From an uncultured Corynebacterium sp. (GTDB lineage Bacteria; Actinomycetota; Actinomycetes; Mycobacteriales; Mycobacteriaceae), in contig CAMIFC010000001.1 of the NCBI GenBank assembly GCA_946220775.1, positions 62,001 through 126,000 of the forward strand: DNA of 64,000 nucleotides, in the 5' to 3' direction. Every line of letters begins with the position of its first letter. The first letter of the stretch is position 1. Position numbers and translations under genes: made by a program. The notes under the pieces were generated by a model. That model made no database searches and was not told the DNA's origin. It saw nothing but the letters and a program-made list of their open reading frames with translations. Below, one piece after another: positions 52,015 through 61,851 of the stretch.

Positions 52015-53619
52015 TCAGGCCCAGTGCCGCACCTTTGCGAAGACCTTGGGCCAGCGCCGCTCAAGATTCTTCACCGCCCACGCGTATCCTCCGAGGAAGA
52101 TCCCACCGGAAAGTAGCACTTGAATGGCCATTGCGGTGAGGATGAGCCAAGTTGTGCCCTGAAGGAAGCCGAAGCCACCGCTACTGCCGGCGAGGGCAAA
52201 TGCGCCGGGAATCAGCGGAAGGAACATGCCGAAAAGGCTGAGCATCGATAGCACAAAAGCACCGGAAGAATAGCCCGAACGGTCCTTCATCGGATTCGTT
52301 CCAGGCTCGGCGGTCGCGTAGGGGAAGCGAACGGCAATTGCCGCCGCCAATCCCAACGCTTGGGCTAGAGCACACAAGGAAATAACCACGATGCCCAGCC
52401 AAAACGCGTTGAAACCAATAATCGCGCCAAGAGCCAGCAATACCAACACCTGCAACGATCCCATACCAGAAAGCAACGCGAGCAGGCGTCCGCGCACCAT
52501 ATGGCGACCACGAACTCCGGCGGTGATGTGAACCCAATTCGCGGGGCCATCGAAACCGTAGTCGTTACCGCCAATCACCAGGGCGCCCTGCGCAATGAAA
52601 ATAGGCGCGAGGTAATGAATTCCAGAATCTTGAATGACGCCTAGCGCCAGAAACATAAACCCAATAATCGGAAACATTAGCGCGTTATAGCTGTAGCGAA
52701 TATCGCGGAACCAATAATGGATCATCCTGGAGTACACGGCGCCAACCGGGGTAGGGGATGCCCACGAAACCAACAAGGGTCGTTCATGATGCGTCTGTGC
52801 CCCACTATTCGCTTGAAGAGGACGGCGCAATTGCATCGACACCGAATAACGCCACAACCAAACGCTAGCCAGCAAAGTGACGATGCCGATGATGGCGGTC
52901 GCCAATGCCAGCAGGTAATCACCGGACATGGCATATGCGACGGCTCCTGCTGGTGCAGCGGCTGGCGTCCACGCGAGAACAACACCGGCAGTGAGCAGTT
53001 GATCGAAGTCCTCGATGCCATTGAGTGTGAAATTCACCCCGAATACCACCAGGATGAACGTGATAGACAGAATCATGCCGAGACGTTCGCGCCAGACTCG
53101 GCCAGCAAAAACACTCGAAATCGAAAGGAGCGCTTCGCCAAGCAGAATTGCGGTCAACCCTTGCGCTAGGCAAGCGATAAACCAGCCGATAGACAGGCCA
53201 ATTGACGCTGCGCCAGTAAACGTATTCATGATCGCGGCGATTCCAAACGCAGCCATGATGAGGGAGTTAACGAAAGTCAACACACCACGGGACTGGAGGA
53301 CTGATGCCCACGTCAACCCCGGCAGCAACTGCTTTTCAGTGATCGGCAGGGTAGCGAAACGGCGCGGATCCAGATGATTTTCCGGGCTCGGGAACATAAA
53401 GGCGAGCATCAAATAGGCCAGCAAACCTATGCCCATAGCCAGCGGAAGTGCCCGGAAGTCATGTGCGTTTGTGATGAGATCGTAATTCATTGCGCCGAGG
53501 CCCAAGGCGGCGATGAGCCCAAAGAACACCGTCAGCCCGGCCATGAAAATCAGCGCGATATCGCCTTTGAAACTCCGACGCCACAGCGCGAGATGGAGCT
53601 TGATCAGGGTGCCGGTCAT
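52015..53619 (-). CDS. ABC-2-type exporter permease
   Basis: Membrane protein of 534 residues with about 12 hydrophobic helices and no soluble domain. No substrate motif is visible. It overlaps the upstream ATPase gene by 4 nt (ATGA), so the two form one transporter. Paired with a C-terminally extended ATPase of the drug/lipid export type, it more likely exports than imports. The cargo is unknown. Confidence 0.85.
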   Translation of the reverse strand: MTGTLIKLHLALWRRSFKGDIALIFMAGLTVFFGLIAALGLGAMNYDLITNAHDFRALPLAMGIGLLAYLMLAFMFPSPENHLDPRRFATLPITEKQLLPGLTWASVLQSRGVLTFVNSLIMAAFGIAAIMNTFTGAASIGLSIGWFIACLAQGLTAILLGEALLSISSVFAGRVWRERLGMILSITFILVVFGVNFTLNGIEDFDQLLTAGVVLAWTPAAAPAGAVAYAMSGDYLLALATAIIGIVTLLASVWLWRYSVSMQLRRPLQANSGAQTHHERPLLVSWASPTPVGAVYSRMIHYWFRDIRYSYNALMFPIIGFMFLALGVIQDSGIHYLAPIFIAQGALVIGGNDYGFDGPANWVHITAGVRGRHMVRGRLLALLSGMGSLQVLVLLALGAIIGFNAFWLGIVVISLCALAQALGLAAAIAVRFPYATAEPGTNPMKDRSGYSSGAFVLSMLSLFGMFLPLIPGAFALAGSSGGFGFLQGTTWLILTAMAIQVLLSGGIFLGGYAWAVKNLERRWPKVFAKVRHWA

Positions 53620-54557
53620 GCCTGCGCCTCCGGAGCGTTCGGATCGGCCGTCCCCTCCGAGTTGGCCGCAGCTGCCTTAGTCCCGCCAGTCTCAGGCCCA
53701 GAAGTATCAACCGCGGAACCATGCCCCAGCCACCCCAACGAACCTTCTGCAAGCGACCGTCCGCCGACCAAGTTAACGAACACGTCCGTGAGGGCCTGAC
53801 CTTGGCGGACTTCGTCGAGAGTGCCGCTGCGCAGGACCCGTCCTTCTGCAATGATCGCAACGTGATCGCACAGCCCCTCGACGAGCTCCATCACATGCGA
53901 ACTGAGAATGACCGTCCCACCCGCCGCAGTATATTGTCGCAGGATATCGCGAATCACTTTGCCAGAAACCGGGTCAACCGCCTCGAATGGCTCGTCCAGA
54001 ATCAGTACTTCTGGGCTGTGGAGCAGCGCCCCGGCCAGCAGAATCTTCTTCGTCATACCCGCCGAAAAATCCACAATGAACTTCCCGCCGGTGTCCTGCA
54101 GATCCATGGCCTGCAGGAGATCATTGCTTCTCTGCTCAATTTCTTCGGACGCCATTGCCCGAAGCAGTCCCAGGTAATCGAGGTATTCGCGGGCGCTGAG
54201 GCGGTCAAATACTGGAAGACCATCGGCGAGGAGTCCGAATTTTTGCTTGGCTTCGACGACTTGGTCTGGGGTGGCCTCATCCCACATGGGTATTCCACAG
54301 ATCCAGGCGTTCCCGGCGGTTGGTTCGAGAAGCCCAGTGGCCATGGTGAGCGAGGTTGTTTTACCTGCGCCGTTGGGGCCGACGATGCCGTAGAGGCTGC
54401 CTCGGGGGATGTCGAGGTTCAGTTGATGCACGGCCGTGGTTGACCCGAAAACCTTAGTGAGGTTTCGCATAGAAAGTGCTGGGGCGGTTGCGGGATCCAT
54501 GGCGCCGAACCGTGGAGGTGCGGATGTATCGGGGACATTGGGTCTGCTGCGTTTCAT
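53616..54557 (-). CDS. ABC transporter ATPase
   Basis: ATP-binding subunit of 313 residues. Walker A GPNGAGKTT, Q-loop region KQKFGLLADGLPVF, Walker B VLILDEPFEAVD and H-loop SSHVMELVE are clear. The signature is FSAGMTKKI in place of the LSGGQ consensus, a form common in this exporter class. The final 60 residues are Gly/Ser/Ala-rich with no domain. TATACT lies 7 nt before the ATG (leaderless). The permease follows with a 4-nt overlap. Confidence 0.92.
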   Translation of the reverse strand: MKRSRPNVPDTSAPPRFGAMDPATAPALSMRNLTKVFGSTTAVHQLNLDIPRGSLYGIVGPNGAGKTTSLTMATGLLEPTAGNAWICGIPMWDEATPDQVVEAKQKFGLLADGLPVFDRLSAREYLDYLGLLRAMASEEIEQRSNDLLQAMDLQDTGGKFIVDFSAGMTKKILLAGALLHSPEVLILDEPFEAVDPVSGKVIRDILRQYTAAGGTVILSSHVMELVEGLCDHVAIIAEGRVLRSGTLDEVRQGQALTDVFVNLVGGRSLAEGSLGWLGHGSAVDTSGPETGGTKAAAANSEGTADPNAPEAQA

Positions 54558-54679
54558 GAGAGTCAGTATATCGACAGAGATAACCAGCTTTAACTACCAG
54601 GCAAGCCAGTATTTAATCTCGGCACACCGGATTTTGATCCCCCGGTTTGCCTACGGTTCGGCCACTAAGTACCCGTGGT

Positions 54680-54719
54680 TTGACCACCAAAGACAGCTGA
54701 GGTGTTACACTCAGAGTGT
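54680..54719 (+). promoter_or_regulatory. leuB promoter with overlapping palindrome
   Basis: TTGACC (54680-54685) and TACACT (54706-54711) are 20 nt apart, a long spacer. ACACTC-A-GAGTGT (54707-54719) is a perfect palindrome over the -10 and start region, a candidate operator. In C. glutamicum the IclR-type LtbR controls leuB; I cannot say whether this is its site. Confidence 0.45.
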
Positions 54720-54748
54720 TCAGTAAGTGAGATAAAGGAGTCCACTGT

Positions 54749-55768
54749 ATGAAACTCGCGGTGATCGACGGCGATGGAATTGGCGTTGAGGTTACAGCCG
54801 AAGCGCTGAAAGTACTTCGCGCCGTGCGCGATGACGTAGAAACCACGGAATACGATCTCGGCGCGCGTCGCTACCTGCGCAATGGTGAAACCCTCACGGA
54901 AGACGACCTCGCCAGCCTGCGTAAGCACGATGCGATCCTGCTCGGCGCAATCGGTGATCCGCGAAGCGTCCCAGCCGGTGTGCTCGAGCGTGGCCTGCTG
55001 TTGCCACTGCGTTTCAAGCTGGACCACGCGGTGAACCTGCGTCCGTCCAAGCTGTACCCCGGTGCGACCTCCCCATTGACGAATCCTGGCGACATTGACT
55101 TCGTGGTGGTTCGCGAAGGCACCGAAGGGCTGTATTGCGGTAACGGCGGCACCTTGCGTGATGGTACCGATCACGAAGTCGCTAGCGAGGTTAGCCAGAA
55201 CACGTGGTACGGCGTGTCCCGCGTGGTTCGCGATGCATTCGAGCGTGCCCAATCTCGTCGGAAGAAGCTGACGTGGGTGCACAAGACGAACGTGCTGGTC
55301 AACGCCGGTGGCCTATGGCAGCGCGCGATCGAGACCATCGGCGCGGAATATCCGGACGTCGAGGTGGACTACAATCACATCGACGCCGCGACGATCTACA
55401 TGGTCACCGACCCGCAGCGCTATGACGTCATCGTTACGGACAATCTGTTCGGCGATATCCTCACGGACTTGGCGGGTGCGGTTACCGGCGGCATTGGGTT
55501 GGCTGCATCGGGCAATATCGATCCGACCCGCAATAATCCCTCGATGTTCGAGCCGGTTCACGGTTCCGCACCGGATATTGCGGGGCAGGGGATTGCCGAT
55601 CCTTGTGCCGCGATCCTTTCTGTTGCGCTGATGCTGCGCCATCTGGGCGATGATGTCAACGCTCAGAAGATTGAGGACGCCGTCCTGGCTGAGGCCACTC
55701 AGCGCGACGGTTCACCCATCAGGACCTCGGAAGTTGGCGACCGCATCGCCGCCGCAGTTAGCGCTTAA
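54749..55768 (+). CDS. leuB: 3-isopropylmalate dehydrogenase
   Basis: NAD-dependent enzyme of 339 residues for the third step of leucine synthesis. Motifs: KLAVIDGDGIGVEVTAEA, ILLGAIGDPR, RPSKLYPG, VREGTEGLYCG, VHKTNVL and the metal/NAD segment VTDNLFGDILTDLAGAVTGGIGLA, then EPVHGSAPDIAGQ. AAAGGAG lies upstream of the ATG. Consistent with the actinobacterial short form. Confidence 0.96.
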   Translation: MKLAVIDGDGIGVEVTAEALKVLRAVRDDVETTEYDLGARRYLRNGETLTEDDLASLRKHDAILLGAIGDPRSVPAGVLERGLLLPLRFKLDHAVNLRPSKLYPGATSPLTNPGDIDFVVVREGTEGLYCGNGGTLRDGTDHEVASEVSQNTWYGVSRVVRDAFERAQSRRKKLTWVHKTNVLVNAGGLWQRAIETIGAEYPDVEVDYNHIDAATIYMVTDPQRYDVIVTDNLFGDILTDLAGAVTGGIGLAASGNIDPTRNNPSMFEPVHGSAPDIAGQGIADPCAAILSVALMLRHLGDDVNAQKIEDAVLAEATQRDGSPIRTSEVGDRIAAAVSA

Positions 55769-55804
55769 TCCTCGCACTGTTAGCTACGCCACTATGCTGG
55801 GTGC

Positions 55805-57664
55805 ATGACTACACCCAGCGTTGAGGTTGAAGAGGTTCTCCGCTTCCTCGCACAGTACGAGCCGTTTTCTCGCCTCCCCGCAGACGCCCTCAGCAGCCTG
55901 ACCGCAGGCATCGAAATCCATTACGCGCGTAAAGGTGAAGTTCTTATCCACTGGGGCGAGGTCAATGACGCGATGGGGGTGATCCGGTCCGGCGCGGTTG
56001 ACGTCATGGATGAAGATGGAATTCTGCTGGACCGCCGGGACGTGGGGCAGAGCTTCGGATACTCGACGTTGGTCTCGGAGCCGCAGTCGAATTACCAGAT
56101 GGAGGCTGTGGAGGATTCTCTGATCCTCATGATTCCGCGGGAGGCGTTTGCCCCGGTCGCGGAAGAATTCGTCGAATTCGAGCGCTATTATTCTGGCCTG
56201 TCCGTGCGCATTCGTGTGGCTGCCGACCAAATCCGCCATGACTCGGGCTCCGATGTCCTGCGCACCCGCCTGGGCGATTTCGCCATCACCGACCCGGCGC
56301 AAACCACGTCGTCGACGACTCTGCAGCAGGCCGCCGTTCTCATGGGGCAGCGTCGCGTCAGTTCATTGTTGATTATTGATGACGCCATCCTGCGCGGCAT
56401 CATCACCGACCGCGACATGCGGGTGGCGGTGGCTAAAAACGTGGACGGATCTCGGCCTGTCGCAGAAGTGATGGCGACGAACCTGGTGACGGTCCACTCC
56501 GACACACTGGTGTTCGAAGCGATGCTGATCATGGCGGAGAAGGACATTCACCATCTGCCGCTGGTTGATCATGGCGAGGTGACGGGCATCGTGGCAGCCG
56601 CGGACATCATGCGTCTCATGCAGCATGATCCGCTGTATATTTCCGGCGATCTTTCGCGACAGAATACGCCGGAGGAAATGCGGGAAGTGTTCAGCGCTGC
56701 CCAGCGTATTGCGGTGCGGTTCATTGAGCGCGGAGCAAGCACAGAGGAAGTCCAAGGGCTGCTGACCGTAAGCGCCGATGCCCTAGCACGAAGGCTGCTA
56801 ACGATCGCCGAGGAAAAACTCGGGCCACCTCCCGTTGCCTACGCGTTCGCGGTGTTGGGGTCCCAAGGTCGGCGTGAAATGGGACTGGCCAGCGACCAGG
56901 ACAACGCATTGATCCTGTCCGATGAGTACGACGCAGACCGCCACGGCGAGTACTTCCGGGAACTGGCCGAGTTCGTGAACAAGGGCCTGGCCACCGCCGG
57001 TCAGCCGCTGTGCCCAGGCGACATGATGGCGATGAATCCGCAATGGCGCATGACCGTCAGCCAATGGGCGCAGACATTCCACCACTGGGTCACCGCTCCA
57101 GAACCGGACGCGCTGCTGTATGCCCAGACATTCTTCGATATGAGAGGCATTGCGGGGGAGGATTCCCTCGTGGAACAGGTCCACACCCAAGCGGTGAAGT
57201 CCGCATCCGCTGCTCCGCGCATGCACGCCCACCTGGCCGCGCTGGCTGTGCGCCGAGAACCTCCGCTGGGAGTGTTCCGCGGGTTGACGCTGACTCGTCG
57301 TGGGGAACACGCTCATACCCTCAACGTCAAGGCTGGTGGCTTGGCCGCCATCGTGCAGATCGCCCGGCTGTTTGGGATCATCGCTGGTCAAGATACCTTG
57401 TCGACTCGGTCACGGTTGGCTCAGTCGGCCGGCGAATCCATGAGCCACGGTGCGGCGGACGACCTCGTGGACGCCTTCGACTTCCTGACCTCCATCAGCT
57501 TGCGCGCACAAGTTGGCCAGCTCAACCGAGACGAAGAAGTTACCTATCACATCGACCCGCGGAACCTCACCACGCTGGAACGGGAAAACCTGCGCGATGC
57601 TTTCCAAATCATCAAGCGAGTGCAGTCCGCCATGGCTGTTAAATTCCCGGTGCGCAACATTTAG
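55805..57664 (+). CDS. cNMP-binding / CBS / DUF294 nucleotidyltransferase-like protein
   Basis: Cytosolic signalling-type protein of 619 residues. A cyclic-nucleotide-binding domain (1-135), a CBS pair (about 165-280; GIITDRDMRVAVAK, HHLPLVDHGEVTGIVAAADIM), a DUF294 nucleotidyltransferase domain (about 335-470) with GSQGRREMGLASDQDNALIL, and a DUF294 C-terminal helical domain. The GS/R-E/D-x-D pattern is that of GlnD-like nucleotidyl transferases, so activity is possible. Substrate and ligand are unknown. TATGCT lies 6 nt before the ATG. The following exonuclease gene is 14 nt away, a pairing seen in other bacteria. Confidence 0.88.
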   Translation: MTTPSVEVEEVLRFLAQYEPFSRLPADALSSLTAGIEIHYARKGEVLIHWGEVNDAMGVIRSGAVDVMDEDGILLDRRDVGQSFGYSTLVSEPQSNYQMEAVEDSLILMIPREAFAPVAEEFVEFERYYSGLSVRIRVAADQIRHDSGSDVLRTRLGDFAITDPAQTTSSTTLQQAAVLMGQRRVSSLLIIDDAILRGIITDRDMRVAVAKNVDGSRPVAEVMATNLVTVHSDTLVFEAMLIMAEKDIHHLPLVDHGEVTGIVAAADIMRLMQHDPLYISGDLSRQNTPEEMREVFSAAQRIAVRFIERGASTEEVQGLLTVSADALARRLLTIAEEKLGPPPVAYAFAVLGSQGRREMGLASDQDNALILSDEYDADRHGEYFRELAEFVNKGLATAGQPLCPGDMMAMNPQWRMTVSQWAQTFHHWVTAPEPDALLYAQTFFDMRGIAGEDSLVEQVHTQAVKSASAAPRMHAHLAALAVRREPPLGVFRGLTLTRRGEHAHTLNVKAGGLAAIVQIARLFGIIAGQDTLSTRSRLAQSAGESMSHGAADDLVDAFDFLTSISLRAQVGQLNRDEEVTYHIDPRNLTTLERENLRDAFQIIKRVQSAMAVKFPVRNI

Positions 57665-57678
57665 ATGAAAGCTCAACC

Positions 57679-58404
57679 ATGAATGCTGCACACGAAAGAA
57701 TTGGCTTCGACCTCGGCCACTTGTTTGGTAAACGGCCACCGCGCCGGGCAACCGGGGCGCTGGCCGATTTCTACCAAGTACCCGCCCTTGATCCAATCAC
57801 CTCACTGCGGGATGCACCGCTACTCGCCGTGGACGTGGAGACCACCGGCCTGAATCCCCGCAAGGATTTACTGCTCTCCATCGGGTGGGTACCCATCGAC
57901 GGGCTGCGCATACGCACAGCCGGTGCTGGATATAGCGTGATCCACCACCCGCCGGAGGCGCTCGAAAAGGTCCAGGGACTGCGGCAGTCCGCTACGATTC
58001 ACGGGCTCACCCACACAGACATTGCGGAGGGGGAGCCGTTGGGGATGGTGTTGGAGAGGCTGTTGGCGTCCTTAAAAGGGCGGGCGATGGTTGTGCACTT
58101 TTCCCAAATCGAACGGGAATTCTTGACCCACGCATGCCGCAAGGAATTCGGCTCGGGGCTGAAGATGCCGATTGCTGACACTTTCGCGATCGAGAAACGC
58201 CACTTCGAACGCATGGCGACCTTTCCCCGCGGGGAGGACCTGCGGCTACCGAGGGTGCGTGAACGCTACGGGCTGCCCCATTACGGCGCGCATAATGCAC
58301 TGAGTGACGCGCTGGCGTGCGGTGAATTGCTGCTGGCCATGATCGCGCACGGCAGGAATCGGAATGGCGACCGGGGTGACGTGGCGTCGATCTTGGAGAG
58401 CTAG
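57679..58404 (+). CDS. DnaQ-like 3'-5' exonuclease paired with the DUF294 gene
   Basis: DEDDh exonuclease of 241 residues. Motifs are VDVETTGLNP (ExoI), FSQIEREFL (ExoII) and YGAHNALSDALACGELL (ExoIII). An N-terminal tail of about 45 residues precedes the fold. It has no polymerase partner. Start ATG 57679 follows GAAAG weakly and is 14 nt after the DUF294 stop. Its function may be linked to nucleotide signalling rather than replication. An octamer copy lies at 58064. Confidence 0.88.
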   Translation: MNAAHERIGFDLGHLFGKRPPRRATGALADFYQVPALDPITSLRDAPLLAVDVETTGLNPRKDLLLSIGWVPIDGLRIRTAGAGYSVIHHPPEALEKVQGLRQSATIHGLTHTDIAEGEPLGMVLERLLASLKGRAMVVHFSQIEREFLTHACRKEFGSGLKMPIADTFAIEKRHFERMATFPRGEDLRLPRVRERYGLPHYGAHNALSDALACGELLLAMIAHGRNRNGDRGDVASILES

Positions 58405-58517
58405 CGTCCGGAAAGAGGGGTCGAGCAGGCGGGGCAGGTCGACCGACCAAAACTACTGTCACTACTGCCGGTACTGATGGCTGAAAGAGATATCACACAA
58501 AGGTAGAGTTGGTTGTT

Positions 58518-59330
58518 ATGCGTATCGCCCGAATTGCCCACCCAGAAGGAATGACTTTCGCCGTGCTCGAAGGGGGCCAGCCAGACGGCTCCGGCGCCAC
58601 GTGCCGCGAAATCGCCGGCCACCCTTTTAGCGAACCTGAGTTCACCGGAAAGTCCTGGCCCATCAACGACGTGCGACTGCTCGCACCGATCCTGCCCAGC
58701 AAGGTCATCGCCGTGGGCCGTAACTATGCCGATCACGTCAAGGAAGTCTTCAAACAAGGCGCCGAGCACTTGCCGCCGACGATCTTCCTGAAGCCACCAA
58801 CAGCCGTTGTGGGGCCGGAAGCTCCGATCCGTATTCCGGAATGGGCCACCGGCGTGGAATTCGAAGGCGAACTCGCGATCGTTATCGGTCGCCCATGCAA
58901 GGACGTCCCGGCGGCGAACTGGAAGGACGTTGTCCTGGGATTCACCATCGTCAACGACGTGTCTTCCCGCGACCTGCAGTTCGCTGACGGCCAGTGGTCT
59001 CGCGCGAAGGGATTGGATAGCTTCTGCCCGCTGGGTCCATGGATCGAAACGAATGTGGACAGCATCGAGATCGACAACCTGCCGATCAAGGCGCACCTCA
59101 CCCACGAGGGCGAGACCGCAACGAAGCAGGATTCGAACTCGAACCAGATGATTAAGTCCATCCCAGAAATCATTGAGTGGGTATCCAGCGCGTTCACGCT
59201 GCTGCCTGGCGATGTGATCTGCACGGGGTCACCAGCTGGTACTGCAGAAATGGTGCCAGGCGACCGGATCGCCGTGGAAATCCCAGGTTTGGGAACCCTG
59301 GCTAACCCCGTGCAGCGTTACGGCAAGTAG
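58518..59330 (+). CDS. odx: Oxaloacetate decarboxylase (FAH superfamily), Odx type
   Basis: Metal-dependent enzyme of 270 residues with the fumarylacetoacetate hydrolase fold. Metal ligands lie in VEFEGELAIVIG (two glutamates) and IVNDVSSRDLQ (aspartate); KGLDSFCPLGPW and CTGSPAGTAEM complete the site. In C. glutamicum the FAH protein between leuB and gltX was shown to be oxaloacetate decarboxylase, and the position here is the same, so I use odx; sequence alone would allow hydroxymuconate isomerase. TAGAGT lies 8 nt before the ATG at 58518. Confidence 0.85.
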   Translation: MRIARIAHPEGMTFAVLEGGQPDGSGATCREIAGHPFSEPEFTGKSWPINDVRLLAPILPSKVIAVGRNYADHVKEVFKQGAEHLPPTIFLKPPTAVVGPEAPIRIPEWATGVEFEGELAIVIGRPCKDVPAANWKDVVLGFTIVNDVSSRDLQFADGQWSRAKGLDSFCPLGPWIETNVDSIEIDNLPIKAHLTHEGETATKQDSNSNQMIKSIPEIIEWVSSAFTLLPGDVICTGSPAGTAEMVPGDRIAVEIPGLGTLANPVQRYGK

Positions 59331-59353
59331 CGCGACGGGAGGACGGTGGCTTT

Positions 59354-60496
59354 TTAAACGTGCCGCAGCTCAGGTGGCACGTTGAGCGCCCGCATCGCCG
59401 TCTGCAATTTGGCGGTAGTTTCTTCGGCCTCTTCGCGCGGATCTGATCCCGCGACAATCCCGCCACCGGCCCATGCACGGGCAGAAAGTGAATCCACAAC
59501 CGCACAGCGAATAGACACCATCCATTCGCCATCCCCATTGGAATCGCACCAGCCCACAGCACCGGAGTAAAACTCCCGCGGAGCCTCAACACTTTCGATG
59601 ATTCCAACAGCGTCATCGGTTGGCATCCCCCCAATGGCTGGGGTGGGGTGCAACATCAGCGCCAGATCCAGCGCCGAATAGTCGGAATCCTTCATCGTTC
59701 CTTCGATATACGTCCCGAGGTGGATCATCTCGGTCGTTTCGTGCAGCCCCGGCACATCCGGCACCGTCAGTTCGTCGCACAGGGGTTCCAGAATGCGTCG
59801 GTAGTGGTCAACGACCAGCTGGTGTTCTTCCCGGTTCTTTTTTGAGGACGCCAATCCCACCGCAAGTTCCTCGTCCACTGCATCGTTGCCGGTGCGGGCT
59901 GCGGATCCGGCCAAGGGGAAGGCCGTCACCTTGTTCCCAGACTTCTTGACCAGCATTTCGGGGGAGGAGCCGACAAACATCGAGTCGACATCATCCTTGC
60001 GTCCCGTTGCCGATAGATCCACGGCGAAGCCATCGCGGTTGGCGGAAAGATCGATAAATCGGGCGGCGACTAGCAGCGGATCAATTTCTTCTTCGAAGCT
60101 CACATCTACTGCCCGGGCGAGCACGACCTTCTCTAAGCCGGTGCGTTCGATGGTTTGCACGGCGGCTGCCACGCGGGCTTGGTGTTCTTCCCGAGTGGTG
60201 GCGGGGATAACCTCCGTGACCTTGAGGCTTTCGCCGGCTTCAACGCCGCGGTAGACGGCAGGTGGTTCGAAGGGACCCTCGTGAGTCACGGTGATTTCCG
60301 GTTCAACGAGCGCGGCGCGTAACCCGGTGTTGAACGGGAAAGCCCCCACGACGAGGTTCGCGGAGCCGTTGCGTAGCGCCGTGGAAGCTTCAAATGGGTC
60401 GGGGAATGTGGCTTTGCGTCCTTGGGTGCGGATGCTGTGCTCCGGCCTAGACAACAAAAAGTCCGGAGCTGTTGCCGGCCTTTGCTGTTTCGTCAT
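59354..60496 (-). CDS. Isochorismate synthase-type chorismate-binding enzyme
   Basis: Enzyme of 380 residues of the MenF/EntC/DhbC family, which turns chorismate to isochorismate for menaquinone or catecholate siderophores. Motifs: FVGSSPEMLV, FPLAGSAARTGN, HLGTYIEGTMK, HPTPAIGGMP, FYSGAVGW and AWAGGGIVAGSDPREEAEET. No glutamine-amidotransferase partner or other menaquinone or siderophore gene is adjacent, so the pathway is open; menaquinone is more likely because it is general. TACACT lies 7 nt before the ATG at 60496. Confidence 0.85.
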   Translation of the reverse strand: MTKQQRPATAPDFLLSRPEHSIRTQGRKATFPDPFEASTALRNGSANLVVGAFPFNTGLRAALVEPEITVTHEGPFEPPAVYRGVEAGESLKVTEVIPATTREEHQARVAAAVQTIERTGLEKVVLARAVDVSFEEEIDPLLVAARFIDLSANRDGFAVDLSATGRKDDVDSMFVGSSPEMLVKKSGNKVTAFPLAGSAARTGNDAVDEELAVGLASSKKNREEHQLVVDHYRRILEPLCDELTVPDVPGLHETTEMIHLGTYIEGTMKDSDYSALDLALMLHPTPAIGGMPTDDAVGIIESVEAPREFYSGAVGWCDSNGDGEWMVSIRCAVVDSLSARAWAGGGIVAGSDPREEAEETTAKLQTAMRALNVPPELRHV

Positions 60497-60584
60497 GTCC
60501 TTTAGTGTACTGGTCAGGCCAAATCGCCTTGGACTTGCTCCATAGTTATGATTCGCGAACTATTTTCGACTAGCGTCTTGAATC

Positions 60585-61739
60585 ATGTCTTCTGCGCCTC
60601 AACTCTCGCGGCACCGCCGCCAGCCACGGCGTGGGTCCAGCGATATCTTTCGTGACCATGCCCATGCCATATTGGGTGGTTGTGTAGCGGTAATCAGCGT
60701 AATGATTTTGGGGACGGCAGTACTCGGGGGAGTTCATGGGGGAGCAGACGCATATCCGCAGGGGCACGCCGAGGCGGAATCAAAGCCAGGCATGGTTAGC
60801 CGCACGAGCGATGTGGTGCGTGGTTCGCTCCCAGTCGGCCATCCGATCGAAGACCACGTCATCAATGGGTCGCTGTCCCCAGGATCCGCAGCGTTGGTGG
60901 AGTTTTCCGTCAACCCTGCAGAGGACGCCACGGGTGTCGAAGCCAGCGGGCCCCAACGCAACCGTCAGGCTTATGTGGTGGTCGGCCGAAACTATGACCC
61001 CAATCAACCGATGCCCCTGGTCTTTGCTGTTGGCGGGTGGAAAGACAACCCAGAAAACCTGATGAGCTACGCCAGAATCGATCAGTCCGGTATGGGCGAT
61101 GACGCGATCGTGGTGTATCCGCGCGGACTAAAGGATGCGTGGGAGGGCGCGCCCTATTCGGAGTCGAAGCAGGGGGAGGACGTAGCTTTCGTCAAACGCA
61201 TGGTCACTGATCTGAGCGCCTCGCTGAACGTGGACTTGGCTCGAGTGTTTGGTCTGGGAATGTCGAATGGTGGTGGGATGGTGACGACAGTCGCATGCCG
61301 AGCTCCGGAGCTGTTTGCGGGCTTTGTGTCGATTTCCGGCGCCTACTATCACCCGACCATGGCTGGCTGTGATCCAGCTGAGCGAACCTCCGGTGAGTTC
61401 TTCGTGCCTGCGTTGCTGATTCACGGGGATGAAGACAGGCGCACCCAATATGCCGGTGGATTGTTGCACGAGGCGCCGTATTACGGTGTACGCGACGTCG
61501 CCAAGCAGCTCGCACAGCTGAATAAGTGTGACGACACCCCGCTGGAGCGAGACCTCACAGGCGAGGAATACGGCCCCGAAGACAAGATTAAACCCGACAC
61601 CGTCACGGAGCTGAGATACGAGTCATGCGTCGCGCCTGTGACGCATTGGCAGGTTCATGGCAAAGGCCATAAGTGGTACTACTCACCAGACACCGCGGGC
61701 TCCGCATGGAACTTTTTCAAAGCAGTATCAAAACTCTGA
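60585..61739 (+). CDS. Secreted PHB-depolymerase/feruloyl-esterase-like hydrolase
   Basis: Extracytoplasmic esterase of 384 residues. An N-terminal hydrophobic segment (ILGGCVAVISVMILGTAVLGGV) serves as anchor or signal after a basic lead. The alpha/beta hydrolase domain (about 120-384) has the nucleophile elbow GMSNGGGM, the aspartate in LIHGDEDRRT and the histidine in GKGHKWYYSP. The LpqC/PHB-depolymerase family cleaves polyesters or cell-wall esters; the target is unknown. TAGCGT lies 8 nt before the ATG. A paralogue follows 112 nt downstream. Cysteines near the elbow suggest disulfides. Confidence 0.85.
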   Translation: MSSAPQLSRHRRQPRRGSSDIFRDHAHAILGGCVAVISVMILGTAVLGGVHGGADAYPQGHAEAESKPGMVSRTSDVVRGSLPVGHPIEDHVINGSLSPGSAALVEFSVNPAEDATGVEASGPQRNRQAYVVVGRNYDPNQPMPLVFAVGGWKDNPENLMSYARIDQSGMGDDAIVVYPRGLKDAWEGAPYSESKQGEDVAFVKRMVTDLSASLNVDLARVFGLGMSNGGGMVTTVACRAPELFAGFVSISGAYYHPTMAGCDPAERTSGEFFVPALLIHGDEDRRTQYAGGLLHEAPYYGVRDVAKQLAQLNKCDDTPLERDLTGEEYGPEDKIKPDTVTELRYESCVAPVTHWQVHGKGHKWYYSPDTAGSAWNFFKAVSKL

Positions 61740-61851
61740 TTATGCAGTTCAGGCTGAAAAACTGCGCTGTTTGTGGTCGGAAAGCTGTGCGGTACGTGAT
61801 TAGAATGACAAAAGTTAATACTTTGACAACAAGTGGCTTAGAATCCACTTC

